A stretch of 64,000 nt of DNA from Holacanthus passer (GCA_025331565.1 JAFREQ010000100.1:682001-746000), one strand, 5' to 3'; positions 1-10,690 are shown, counted from the stretch's first letter. Numbers and translations are program-made. Notes: generated by a model from the sequence alone, not told the origin.

Positions 1-76
1 TGATGCCTGCTGCCCAGGCGAGACAATCTGCGACTCAGCCTCCCCGGCCCACTGTCATCTCCACTTCCCCTGGAAG
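1..76 (-). other. Possible exon edge at left end, unidentified
   Basis: On the minus strand a pyrimidine-rich acceptor, CACCTCCTCTTCCAG|, ends at 77. It is followed by an open frame to the window edge containing SGDDSGPGRLSRRLSRLG. The GC content is clearly above that of the next 2 kb. It could be a terminal or internal exon of the gene downstream of hao2. Only one splice edge is visible, and the plus strand is also open in one frame. Confidence 0.2.
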
Positions 77-2500
77 AGGAGGTGTTGGTGACTTCAAGAG
101 CAGTTTGTGCTTTGTCATCTTTCATCCCCTCCAACAAACTGACAATCTAGTTGCAGTGCAACCTGAGTTTGTAACTTAAATGACAGATACATCAGGCTTT
201 CAAGACTTGAGTTGCATAGCTTGCATCCAAAACACCTTAATGGAGTTTGTATTATAAACCTATTGTGTACAATCAATTTAATGCAAATGTAAGATTATTT
301 TGAACGTGTCCTTAACTGTTTTGGCAGTTTTGTCGCTCAGCACTTCCTCTTAGGTTGTGTGAAAATACCACTTCCTTCAGTTGAGTTTGGCAGACCATGA
401 CCCATTACACGGCCCAAACTCTAACCGTCTCTAATAGCGTGGCATTTGATTAATGGAGTGCATTCTGGAAGAAGCTCTGCCTCCTCAATGCAGCTCACAC
501 AAGTCCCATATCTGTTTTATATTGCTTGTTGCGCAGCGTTAAAAGGGGGAACCAGTGAACCACTGCTCATCTTGAAATTGTTTCCTGCCAGGATATTGAT
601 AATTAACTTGATGAGCATTAAAAAACACAGGTTTGTTACCTGCTGTCACTTTCCAAAGAGATTGATCGGTCTTGTTGGTCTTGATAGGCCATCTAAGTTT
701 TTTGTGCTTTTATATGTGTATGTTCATACACACAATTCAAATTTTCAGCAGTTATGAATCAATTTATTCATTGTACATTCTTTGTAATTATAAGTATGCA
801 TAAATCTGAATGCTAAACACAGCATGTGTTCCTGCCGTTCAGCATTAAACATATTGCACAGTAGCAGGGATCAAAATGAAATGGAAAATGATTGTAGGCA
901 GAAGCTCAGACATGAAAATAGAGAAATCAAACACTTTCATCTTCTGTAATCTTGTTTCAAACCTCAGCTCATCTCCAGTAAGTGACAATTTCAATAACAC
1001 CCTTAAATAACTTCGTACTTATGTACAGAAGCTGAAAAAACGCCTTACCCCATTTCATTGGCCTCTTGAGGTTGTGGACTGTTGTTACGCTGGTGAGACT
1101 TCCTACATGGACAGAAAAGAAGCTTTAGTGGACTAAAACTGATTTTATAAGCTGCACAGGATTGTTTGGTAGCGTACAGTGTGCTGTTTTGACCCCAGTA
1201 GAAGACATCTGCAGGAAACTGATCTGTGTATGACTGTAATCAGATGTTTACTCATGTCAAAATATCACTTCTTCTGTAAGATATCTTTGACTCTGTCTTG
1301 CTCAACAATTCAGTCAGAAATTGAAATAAAAATTCCTCTGTCTGAAGTCATTCACCCTGTTGTGATGCTCTCTTTTTCTCATCATGTCCAACTGTGTGTG
1401 TGTGATGTGGCCTTGCTTGTTGACAGACATAAATTCACTGAACTTGACTTCAGACCTTTTCTAAATCTTCTCTGTAAATCTTCTTTTGTCTGTGTCAAAA
1501 ATCATCTCTTATAACGTGCATACATCAAATTTTGTGACAGCTCTATGAGGTTTTGTTTAATATGTTTGTTGGACAGTAAGCATCCATTTCCCACGTCCTC
1601 TATGTTGCAATCTGAAACTTGAGGTCGCCGCATTTTTATCATTAGATAACATCGGCTGTGTCAGAGGTTTTGGTTTATGGTTGTTTTTGAAATGTAGTAA
1701 TGCACATCAAACATATGAGATGTACTCTCTGGAAGTTAATGTTGATTTTGTATGTATTTGTTCTGCAGAATTTCACGCAAATAATTACCAGCACTCTTCT
1801 TTATGCTACATAATTAACTACAGTATAACATGTAGCATATTTTCGGTATGTGTTACATACATGTCGCATATTCCTGTTGCAGTTTCTACTGCTCTATAAC
1901 TTCAATGCATTGGTGAGTGTTATCTTTAACTTTTTTATAGGCGTACCTGGATGTCATGTCTGTGATCATGTTTGTCATGTGCTTGTGGTCTGAGAGACTT
2001 GTTTGTTTGAATTACTGATGACAGTTGTCTTTGCAAGATTTATTAAAAATATAGGTCATTTAATATAGTATATATGAGAGAGCAAAGTGTGTGTTGGAGT
2101 CTCCTTCCTGAAATGAAAACACTGACAAGTGTGTAGGGCAAATGTGTAATTGTTTTCATAATGCATAATAGTGGAATTTGGGAAATCTTTGTGGATGTTT
2201 TACTGCTTTTACTTTGTAACTTACTGACCTCTGACCTCTCATTGTCATCTCTCACCATTGTTGATCAAGGACTTCAATGAATCCTAGTTTAAAACGGCTT
2301 AATGTTGCGTATTAGCATTGTGTCCTAACATACAGGCCATTTCAAAATCACTGGGTGGTTTGTTAATGTTTGAAAAAGTCGGTCCCCCTTAAATCACCTC
2401 TCACATAACACAGAGTGACACACAGTGACCACAATCTTACACAAGAAAAAAAGAAAAAAAAGTGTAGCACTGCACTTTAAAATTACCTTCCTGTACAGCT
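77..2500. other. AT-rich non-coding stretch
   Basis: No splice-bounded frame or recognised repeat. Short ATG frames of 60-110 codons occur on both strands with AT-driven composition and no family signature. AATAAA hexamers occur, for example near 1324 on the plus strand, but with no gene to attach them to. Confidence 0.5.
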
Positions 2501-2504
2501 AAAT

Positions 2505-3232
2505 GTGTGGTTGAATGCAACTAAGTACATTTACTCAGGTACTGTGCTTAACAATAAATTCAAGGTACTTGCATTTTACTTGAGTACTTCCATTTTATGC
2601 AACTTGATACTTCTGCTCCACCATATCTAAATATTGTACTTTTCACTCCGCTAGATATGGTCTGACAGCTTCAGTTACTACTTACTTTTCAGATTACAAT
2701 TTTTCATGTCCTGTGAAAACCACGTATCTCCAAATGTGGCGATTCTGAATGTGAACGTTTCTAATAAACTGAAGGGTTAAGTGTTCCTTTATGGGGTGAG
2801 AAAATTCTTCTACTTCTTAATATTAAATATTTTAAAACCCTCTTGGATTAGATGCATACTGCAAATGAAACAAAAAAAAAACAGGGCTGTAGTGATGCTA
2901 CAAACTTGATGACGGTATTATAGAATTTGATGCTTTGCTGTAGATAAAACTACCTAAGCAGTAGATAAAGAACTTAAAATCATATCATCTACAGCAGTAA
3001 AATGTAACATGCACATTATTGCAGCAGTATTATAAATGCTAAAACATCATACATAATACTAAAACACTGACCATTTTACTGCACTGTGATTATTTTTACT
3101 GATGATACTTAGTTGCTTTTACTCAAGTAAAGTTTTGAATGCAGGATTATAATGTAGTGGAGTATTTTCACAGTGTCGTCTTAGTCCTTTACTTTAGTTA
3201 ATTATCTGAATACGCCTCCCACCACTGGCTAC
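2505..3232. repeat. Dispersed fish repeat (AAGTACATTTACTCAGGTACT type)
   Basis: The left end reads ACTAAGTACATTTACTCAGG, followed by GAGTACTTCCATTTTATGCA and TACTTCTGCTCCACC. The right end has ACTCAAGTAAAGTTTTGAA and closes CTCCCACCACTGG. This matches a very common percomorph repeat family as I remember it. It is non-coding, and its superfamily is not assigned here. Confidence 0.6.
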
Positions 3233-3355
3233 AGAGCAACAGAAGTACACACATATGAATTTGTGGCACTTTATTGACATGTACTGTGCCTGCTGGTGTT
3301 TCACATGGAGCCGGATCTAAAACATGTCCAAAAGGGACGTCTGCGTGTGACCTAC

Positions 3356-3490
3356 CTGGAAGAAATCCTCCTCAGGAGACTGGACCCGAGGCCTCCCTCC
3401 AGCCTGTTCGTCTAACCAACCAGAACTGGTTGGAACACTGAGCAGAAAATGTCTGCTGCGCTGCGCCGTATGGTTGGAGAGTCGAAGCAT
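3356..3490 (-). other. Candidate exon of an unidentified minus-strand gene
   Basis: A 135 bp, 45-codon open block bounded by CACCCAG| (acceptor side, 3491) and a strong donor TTCCAG|GTAGGT (3355-3354), phase 0 on both sides. It reads MLRLSNHTAQRSRHFLLSVP and ends SPEEDFFQ. It stands out by GC content from the AT-rich flank. I do not recognise the protein. The acceptor side lacks a good pyrimidine tract. The opposite strand also offers a short ATG frame (MSAALRRMVG) with donor-like G|GTGAGC at 3495, so the strand is uncertain. Confidence 0.25.
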
Positions 3491-4203
3491 CTGGGTGAGC
3501 ATCACCGTTTCTTTGCCTTAACCGAGACCTCACTCACTTCCTGTGACACTCTTTCTTTTTCGCTGTCTGCGCCTCTCTGCGTCTTGACGCTCCCTGCCCC
3601 AATGTTTCACACTTGTAGTACTGTTAGTGAAGTAAGCAAAAGGTTTCACAAGCTCTTTCAATGGTTTTGAAATGAGTCTACAGACGCACCGGCAGGCCTT
3701 TGCTTATTTATGTAGATAAAACAAGCCAGAACACCCAGATGGAGGAATGTGTTGTATAAAATTGTTTATCATTTGTTCTTTTGCTTGATGAAAGTTGAAA
3801 AGATGTAAGACACTCACCAAACAACAATAAAGCGGAAATTCAAGTTTCCTATGTTTTTAGCTGGTGGGAATCTGACCTGTAGCTGAATCACTGATCAGGT
3901 TAGTTTTCTGTCCTGCTCATTGGAAAAATTAGATTATATTAGTTTCATTAGAGATTTAAAACACAGAAAAGATTGATTCATCACCCATATCTTCTCAAGA
4001 TGTTGCGACAATCGTCCGCTTCCACTCTCAAACCACTGATAAATACTGCACCTGAATTAATGCAGAATGATTGTCCATGTAAATCCACTTGAACGTAAAG
4101 TTGGGAAACAGAAACAAAAGACAGATTTCTGCTGTGGCCACATCTGTTATCGGCTGCTAATAACAGATAACAGAGCAACAGATCTTCATGACCTCAGCTG
4201 GCG

Positions 4204-4209
4204 TTTATT
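4204..4209 (-). terminator. Candidate hao2 polyadenylation signal
   Basis: TTTATT on the plus strand is AATAAA on the minus strand, about 420 bases past the hao2 stop. It is the nearest canonical hexamer I could find downstream. This would give a 3'UTR of roughly 440 bases. Transcript data are needed to confirm it. Confidence 0.4.
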
Positions 4210-4627
4210 TGACCATAAGCACTGGCAGCATCTCAAACCACCATGTATGTCAACATCACTTGCATTAGTTACAATAAATCCAAAAGTGTGTTGGTATCAT
4301 GAAAAGTGCATCCAACCTGTACAACCCAAAAGAAAAAAAAACACTTCATTATTGCTAAATCTGCCGCCGACCCTCAGCCTTCCCAGTACACTGTCTCAAT
4401 CATACACTCTTGCATGAATACGTATTGGATATCAGATAGTCGTTTCCAGATTATGGAAGCTGCTTGCATGTTTTATGTTTCCTGACATGATGGAGTCACG
4501 AGTACAGGAGTGAACATCTGCCAGTTTGTTTCTCATGGTGGAGTCTCAACACTGTGGGTTTGGTTCTGTAGTGAGTCCTGTCCAGTGGGTGCCATTGTTG
4601 TCCTTCGTGCTGCCCCCTGCTGGCCTG

Positions 4628-4683
4628 TTAGAGTTTGGAGAACTGAATGAGGTTCCTGTTGATTTCTGCCACGTTCCTGCAGC
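4628..4683 (-). CDS. hao2: hao2 coding exon 7, stop and PTS1
   Basis: Reads CRNVAEINRNLIQFSKL then TAA at 4630-4628. It follows a short 128 bp intron with acceptor CATCCAG|GCTGCA. The final SKL is the textbook type-1 peroxisomal targeting tripeptide; mammalian HAO2 ends in SRL. The 3'UTR lies at lower coordinates. Confidence 0.93.
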
Positions 4684-5386
4684 CTGGATGACATGAATAT
4701 AAAGTGATGTTTTAGTAAGGAAAGAAAATTGCTTATTACTTTCACACAAATTATATTAGCATGGTCACACTAATCTTTTCAGTTGTAGTCACTTAACCTC
4801 ATATCTCTCACCTGATAAAGCCATGGACAGACGGAACTCATCATTTAAGATTTGCAGTACTTCCCTCACCCCTTCCTCACCCTGAAAGACACAGGAACCA
4901 TAATTACTTCATTTATTGACCTTTTTAATGCCAAGACTTAATTCTATAAACTCTGATTCTGTATCACACACAATTCTTTTGGCAAAAGATACAGTGGATC
5001 AAAATCTTGACTTTACTGATTTCACTGAGTTCAGACAGCATTATAGCTGGTGTGAAGGCTAATTCAACTGTCAAAATGAAGAACATTTACTACCTAAACC
5101 TTGCACCAAGGGCCCAGCTCTGACAGTGTCATTGACTTTCAAAGATAAACTAGCTGTTAAGGACAGAGGAGTCCGTGTATGTATGGGTTAGAAGTGAAAC
5201 AGCAGAGGAAGAAATATGTCAAGATAAACAGACACACACACACACGTTTACTTAGGTCACTTTTGGGGATGTTACATAGACTTAGATTCATTTCCTAGTG
5301 ACTGACCCGAAAAATCACCCTCTTCCCAACTGAGCTTTAAATGGACTTTAGTCTGAAATGTGTCTCCGATAGTAGCCTAAGTCACT

Positions 5387-5452
<66 letters not shown>

Positions 5453-8400
5453 CACATACATACACACACAGTATCAGATGGTAATCAGTGTTGTGGTTTG
5501 TACCTTGTATGCAAGGCCCCACACTGCTGGACGGCCAATGAAAACACACTTGGCTCCCAAGGCCAGCGATTTCAGTACATCACTTCCTGTCCTGATTCCT
5601 CCGTCCAGATAGACCTCGATCCTGCCCTGCACCGTGTCCACGATCTCTGACAGCGCGTCAATCTGTCAGCAACACAGTTGAAGATATGACAATGCCGATT
5701 TACATTATAGCAACAGTGCACAACAGTGTAGGTGTGTTGCCAGCTGGCTTTTCATTCTACACTTCACCACACGTTTGACTACTAATCAACACATTGTTTC
5801 ATCTGTAAAAAAACAACTTGTCATCGTGTTACGGGGGATTGTGCGCCTGACTGTTTCACACGCAGCACAGTGACTTCCTGGAGTCTTTGGCAGTTGCCTG
5901 GCAAACTCTTTTTTTCTTTTGACACCTTTGTGCGACTAAAGATCAAAGATAATGAAGATTAAATGTGTTAATCAGTGAACTTCAGAGGTGCTGGTAGGTA
6001 GAATCATAAGTGTGGTATCTTTCTTTTCTTTTCTAACTTTACAACCACGATAATAAAGTTTTTTGCACTAACCCTTCCACTACATTATTTCTACTGCTAC
6101 TAGAAGTAGGAAGGGAGAGTCACTGCTGCAACTGTGCAGTAATTTAGTACTTCTTTTCACAATCATACTGCTGCTGCCATGACTCCAGCCACACCTCTGC
6201 TGCTACTACTTACTACTGATTACTGATACTACTTCTTATCCTATTGCTACAACTACCAGCATTACCAACACTTTTATAAATCCTATAACAGGGACATGTG
6301 TAATTGTTGGTACTATCTGATCCCCTTGACTTTAATATAAGTTAAGAAGTGATATAGTGAGCAAGTACCGAGGCCGGGCCTCCGTCCAGCTGTCTCCCTC
6401 CATGGTTTGAGACAATGATGCCTTGGACACCATGTTCCACGGCCAGCTCAGCATCCTCCTTGGTCAGGATCCCTTTGATGATAATAGGCAGGCGGGTGAT
6501 GGACTGCAGCCAGTACACATCCTTCCAGCTGATGGACGGGTCCAAGGTGTTGGCTGGAATCCCATACTCCTCTGGCACTGCTGTCTCCTGCTTATAGTTC
6601 ATGTGGTACAACTACTGTAAGCGTCCACTTGATGTACAAATGTTCTTTGGACTATAACTGTAGCCTGTGCTTTCACTGATAATATACTATTGTTATGGGG
6701 CAACTTTGACACAGCTGCAATTTAGATATGACCCTGATTCCAAAAAAGTTGGACGGTGTGTAAAAAGTAAACCAAAAAAGAAAGCAATCATTTGCAAACA
6801 AAGTGTTTTCACAGACGATGATTTCACAAAGTGTTCCGGAGTCCATGTAGTAATGTCCTTTATTCAATCCTGTGTTTGACAAAGCGGTGAACCTCGCTCC
6901 ATCCTTGCTTGTGAACGACTGTCTTTGTGCTATTTTCAGTATAGTCAAAAATAATACTTTTGATAATAGTATATGTCAAAAAGAACTTATTGTCACGTTT
7001 TGTTTTATTTATGTTTTAAACAGCATCCCAACTTTTTTAGAATCAGGGATGCATTTTGTATATATGACCTGAGTAGGCTAATTGCAATTTCTGTTGCACA
7101 AATACTATGATACTGCTATAATAATATGACTTATACTGTCTCAAGCAAAATGGTAATATGTGTTAAGGAATTTGCAGCTACATTAGTTCCGAGGTACTGG
7201 TAGCAATAATTGTAGCTGAAGTTGACAATCTAGAAATGTAATTATGTGGCAGGGAAATGTGTATAAAATGTGAACAAGACATTCAGAATATTACATCTGA
7301 TGCTCTTGGGCATGAATACTTCACTCATTATTAGTATACAATATTACATCATGCAGTCTTCTCTTACTTATCTTGCCTTTCCTTGTTTGACCTGACTTTG
7401 ACCCTGACTCTTTGTTTCGTCTTGTGTTCAGTCTCATCTTTGTCTTGTCTCATTTCATTTCTTCTCCTGTGTGTTTACACTTTGAATACATTGAAAAAAC
7501 TGGACCTACCTGGAACACTCCGTCAAAGTTCTTGACCTTGAGGTGCGGCGGCAGCTTGAACTGGTTGCGGATGTCGTTGCGGCGCTTTCCGGTGTAGGGG
7601 ACGTCGACGGTGAGGACCAGGGCCTTATAGCCGAGAGCCTCCACACGGTGTACGATCTGTTCCGACAGTTTCCGGTCCCGGTACACGTACAGCTGGAACC
7701 AGCGGTAACCATTTGGTGCTGCCGCCACAATCTCCTCCACTGAGCAGGTGGAGTAGGTGCTGGTGATGTAGCAGGTGTTCAGAGCCTCTGTGGCTGTGAG
7801 GCAGAAGTTGGGAAATTATTACTGGGGTTATTAAAGATGGAATTTCTAGGAAGTTCATGTCTGGGTACCAATGTGCCTCAGTCTTTTAGGAATGAAGGAG
7901 CAGCAATTGTGTACTTACCAAAGTGCTCTACCAGCGCTTTTATTAAACTTTAATAATTAATGTATTATTGAAAATTCACTTGGTCAGTTTATTAGTTGAG
8001 GATTAGATTTAAGAAAAATGCATAGTGATTCATAGGCTGGATTGTTGTTTGCACAGATAAAAGAGAAAAGACCAATACAGCACCTTTACAGCACAAGACT
8101 ATTACAATCTTATGCTCCCATCTAGTGTTGACAATGTATAATAACATTGTTACTGGGAAATACAAACTTGTCAGGAACTGGTGTTATGAAATAGTCTCAT
8201 GAGCCCATCTGAATAGCCCCATTTCAGAAAGGGTTTTATAAGGGTTTTTGAGACTTTATCAGGCAAAAGCTCAGATTTTTTTTTCTCAACCGGTGCAGGA
8301 ACCTTTAACCCTTTAAATGAAGTTTAAACATTAGAATCAATTTTCTAACAACAATGTAGCATTTGGACTAAAAGAAATGATTCATGAAAAGAAATGTGAT

Positions 8401-10149
8401 TCATCTTAATAGTTTTTATCCTACACTTTACATCAGTCAGCTACACTACTCATTGCCTCACACATGCACACACATACACACGGACTTGTGTCAGTATCCC
8501 CATGGGGACACTCCACTGACATAATGCATTCTCTAGCCCCTTACCCTAACCATCACAATGCTTAACCCTAACCTCTACCCTAACTCTAACCTTAGGTCAA
8601 CTTGGTGTGTGGTCAGGTTAAAGTCCCCACCAGGATATAAAAACAAGCACACACACACACACACGCAGTCCTCACCCCGAGCCGTGGCCACCTCTCCTTC
8701 GTGCCAGGCCAGGCAGTGAAAGGCAGTAGGTGCGATACCGACCGGAAAGCTGATTTCGGTCCCCTGCACTGTGGTCCGTGTGTCACTCACTGACACATCC
8801 CGCAGGATCCGAGGCCTCAGACGGATCCTGTGTGTTAAGTACACATGACCATGTTATAACCAGCTGAGTACAGGAGGCAGGAGTGGGTGATGTACATGAA
8901 CTCTGTCATGATATACGTATGATTTGTTTATGTCACATTATTGATGCATGTTATTTTTTCAATTGAGAAGATGTTTATGGATAAAATGAAGATGTTGGTT
9001 TTTGTCTAATCCAGAAAATACCTGACAAAGCCAACTTATATCTAACATAAGTCTGTAAAATGTATGTGTAAATGCACATGTTTTCTGCTTATTTTCCTCA
9101 TTTGGAGAAAAAAATCATCTTGACCTAACCGTTGAACAAAACCAAGCTGTTGACCAAGCACTACAAAATCTTATATATTCAGTACAGTCAAATGAAGCTA
9201 TTCATTTAAATCCATGAAATCCTTCTTGAGATGATACCATGCTGTTTTTCCCGGATGAGCTGTACTGTATTGTTGTTTGAATAAGAATTACAGAACACTC
9301 TGGGATTCTGTTTCACCAAAGCAATGACTTGGGAGCGTCTTTCCAGGATGTTTCCTAACTTGACCCCAAACGCACCAGTAAACAAACCCATAGTAACAGG
9401 CTTGTTGTAGCAAAAACATACATGTCCACCACCATCTGTCTTTATGGAGACATTAGCAAAGCTGAGAGGAATGCATGAGGAGACACACAAAGGAAAAATT
9501 CGGACAAGATAAAAAAGCCTGTATCTTTGTCCCATTAGCAATTTCGACTTTCAAAACAGGTCCTTATTCATTACAGGGGGTTGGAGGCACAGTGCAGCAC
9601 CAGCACTGGGTGAAATACAAATACCTGTCAATGATTGTAAGGCATCGCAACCACACATGCTGTACTGTATGTACTGAAATCATTACAGCAGTCAAAGTCC
9701 ACAAGGGCTTAGTTTTAGTACTGACACTATTAAACATATATGATGTCAGCCCCTATGCTGATTTTTTATTCAGCACTTCAGCACAGTGATTTGGGCTCAG
9801 GTGGGTTTACGTTCTTCTGTGTCGCTGCACATATTTTACGATGACTGTGTGGCTGTTGTCATAAATGCCACTAAAAATATTGAAAATTGATTCTCTGTGC
9901 TGTTTGCATATGATGACTGTCATGTTTGGTGAAGTTAAACAGTGAGACACTATTGAGATCAATTGTGTATTTGTGATGACTTTGAGTGTGGAGGTAAACT
10001 GTATTTTTCCCACTGTACCTTTTGTACGCCAGCAGATTGTCGTCCCTGGTGCAGCATTCGTCCGCTCCAGCTGCATAATAATCCCAGGTGGCCTTTGAGA
10101 GATGCTCCTTAGCATACTCCTCAAAGTCAGTCAGGCACACCATAGCCAT
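4628..10149 (-). CDS. hao2: hao2, peroxisomal 2-hydroxyacid oxidase, complete, 7 coding exons
   Basis: FMN-dependent (S)-2-hydroxyacid oxidase, which oxidises 2-hydroxyacids to 2-oxoacids and makes H2O2 in peroxisomes. Joined exons are 10149-10019, 8827-8676, 7793-7510, 6587-6369, 5662-5504, 4881-4812 and 4683-4628, all with GT/AG borders and matching phases. They total 1071 bp, or 356 aa (human HAO2 is about 351). Residues of the glycolate-oxidase family are in place: Tyr24, Tyr130, Asp158, Lys227 (in PIIIKGIL), His251 and Arg254 (in SNHGGRQLD), and the FMN-phosphate loops around Asp282-Arg286 and Gly305-Arg306. The C-terminus is FSKL, a canonical PTS1 signal. The start MAMVCLTDF aligns with mammalian HAO2 MSLVCLTDF, and the first ATG has G at -3 and +4. 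The assignment to HAO2 rather than HAO1 rests on RIRLRPR, FHCL, LTKEDAELAV and GCRNVAEINRNL. Confidence 0.95.
4812..4881 (-). CDS. hao2: hao2 coding exon 6 (residues 316-339)
   Basis: A 70 bp exon reading GEEGVREVLQILNDEFRLSM then ALS plus one base of Gly339. It is the C-terminal helix that closes the barrel and matches mammalian GEHGVKEVLNIL. The acceptor is CTTTCAG|GGTGAG at 4882 and the donor ATCAG|GTGAGA at 4811-4810. Confidence 0.92.
5231..5335 (+). repeat. CA-tailed dispersed repeat, copy 1 (hao2 intron 5)
   Basis: A CA tract followed by CGTTTACTTAGGTCACTTTT and a block with CATAGACTTAGATTCATTTCC. It shares this with copies at 51907-52060 (same orientation) and 25313-25530 (opposite orientation). 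It lies inside hao2. Confidence 0.65.
5389..5471. repeat. (CA)n microsatellite in hao2 intron 5
   Basis: A near-pure CA dinucleotide run of about 80 bases with single-base interruptions (CG, TA) toward the right end. It ends about 30 bases from the exon 5 donor. Confidence 0.95.
5504..5662 (-). CDS. hao2: hao2 coding exon 5 (residues 263-315)
   Basis: 159 bp, phase 0 on both sides. It reads IDALSEIVDTVQGRIEVYLD then GGIRTGSDVLKSLALGAKCV and FIGRPAVWGLAYK. It contains the two FMN phosphate-binding loops, DGGIR (282-286) and GR (305-306), of the TIM barrel. The acceptor is TGACAG|ATTGAC at 5663 and the donor AAG|GTACAA at 5503-5502. The exon has no internal ATG, so a simple ATG-initiated open-frame search misses it. 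Confidence 0.93.
6369..6587 (-). CDS. hao2: hao2 coding exon 4 (residues 190-262)
   Basis: 219 bp, phase 0 on both sides. It carries the catalytic core: Lys227 in RLPIIIKGILTKEDAE, and the catalytic base His251 with Arg254 in IIVSNHGGRQLD. The acceptor is most likely TAAGCAG|GAGACA at 6588. An in-frame AG three bases upstream would add one glutamine. The donor is TCG|GTACTT at 6368-6367. Confidence 0.93.
6732..7048. mobile_element. Short non-autonomous DNA transposon in hao2 intron 3
   Basis: The left end CCTGATTCCAAAAAAGTTGG and the right end CCCAACTTTTTTAGAATCAG are imperfect inverted repeats about 320 bases apart. The internal block (CACAAAGTGTTCCGGAGTCC, AAGCGGTGAACCTCGCTCCA) matches a widespread fish element as I recall it. 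It has no intact coding sequence; the open frames inside are by-products. Confidence 0.65.
7510..7793 (-). CDS. hao2: hao2 coding exon 3 (residues 95-189)
   Basis: A 284 bp exon carrying the substrate and FMN residues of the middle of the barrel: Tyr130 in FQLYVYRDR, Asp158 in LTVDVPYTG and the basic KRRNDIRNQ turn. It ends in phase 0 after KNFDGVFQ at donor CAG|GTAGGT (7509-7508). The acceptor is CTCACAG|CCACAG at 7794. It contains the start of the flexible loop 4 region, which is variable among HAO paralogues. Confidence 0.94.
8462..8672. repeat. CCCTAACC-rich, CA-flanked repeat beside hao2 exon 2
   Basis: Contains CCCCATGGGGACACTCCACT, a run of CCCTAAC-like units at 8540-8595 and AAGTCCCCACCAGGATATAA, closed by a CA tract at 8649-8664. 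It is typical of fish dispersed repeats. It ends within a few bases of the exon 2 donor. Confidence 0.55.
8676..8827 (-). CDS. hao2: hao2 coding exon 2 (residues 44-95)
   Basis: Reads RIRLRPRILRDVSVSDTRTT onward through FPVGIAPTAFHCLAWHEGEVATAR. This is the first barrel strand and the FMN-contacting PTAFH segment. The acceptor is ACACAG|GATCCG and the donor GGG|GTGAGG at 8675-8674. The exon is 152 bp, completing Arg44 and leaving one base of Ala95. A CA repeat lies directly beyond the donor, in the intron. Confidence 0.93.
8828..10018 (-). other. hao2 intron 1 (coding)
   Basis: 1191 bases between exons 1 and 2. Both strands have frames of about 105 codons (9206-9541, 9475-9789) without domain signatures or splice support. 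I see nothing else of note. Confidence 0.6.
10019..10149 (-). CDS. hao2: hao2 coding exon 1 (residues 1-44)
   Basis: Encodes MAMVCLTDF through AYK plus two bases of Arg44. It holds the N-terminal helix and Tyr24, the active-site tyrosine of the WDYYAAGADE segment. The donor is AAAAG|GTACAG at 10018-10017. The open frame continues upstream of the ATG, but a splice acceptor at 10171/10172 (pyrimidine-rich, CACACAG) shows that the extra frame is intron. The first ATG inside the exon, at 10149, is therefore preferred; a second ATG lies two codons on. Confidence 0.93.
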
Positions 10150-10607
10150 CTCTGCGCAGCGACCTCCCTCTCTGTGTGGGAACACAGATCATCAGTTTGC
10201 AATGTCATTGATATCGGCATATACAACAGCAGCATAGGAAGGAGATCATCAAGCATCAACATAAATTCTTACTTCTTATTGAAAATTCACTAATACATAT
10301 TTGAAGTCATTTCATCATATGCACAGACAGTGTTAATAATGACTGACTGAAAATACACAACCTCAGCATTCAGAATGTCTCTTTACTTATTACTAGACAC
10401 TGCTGACTTGGTTAAACATAATTAGTTATTTATTTCCAGTCTTTACCACAACCAGCCACTTCTCATATTTCCACCCATCCAGTGTCATCTGGAAACGGGT
10501 TTTGTTGCTTTGCATGTGAGACAAATAGCTGCAGGCACCAACAGCAAACAGACTCACAAGTTCAAAATGAAAAAGTACATGCAAGAGCTTCGAGCTGCGA
10601 GACTTAC

Positions 10608-10690
10608 CGCAAATGACTGATCTCTCATAAACAAAATCCCTCACTCTCACACGCTTCCATGAAGGACTGAAGTTGCAACATCACTGCCCA
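10608..10690 (-). other. hao2: Candidate hao2 5' non-coding exon
   Basis: A near-perfect splice donor, GCG|GTAAGTC, lies at 10607-10606 on the minus strand. It can join the acceptor CACACAG| at 10172 just before the start-codon exon, leaving a 436-base intron in the 5'UTR. Mammalian HAO2 also has non-coding 5' exons, as I recall. The upstream edge is a guess. Confidence 0.5.

Noticed and set aside
6342..6620. Plus-strand frames over hao2 exon 4
   Set aside because: Shadows of the real minus-strand coding exon.
6673..7072. Frames inside hao2 intron 3
   Set aside because: They lie in the short DNA transposon at 6732-7048 and have no transposase motifs.
9871..10185. Longer hao2 N-terminus starting MFPHREGGRCAE
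   Set aside because: It crosses the splice acceptor at 10171/10172; the extension is intron and 5'UTR and is absent from mammalian HAO2.
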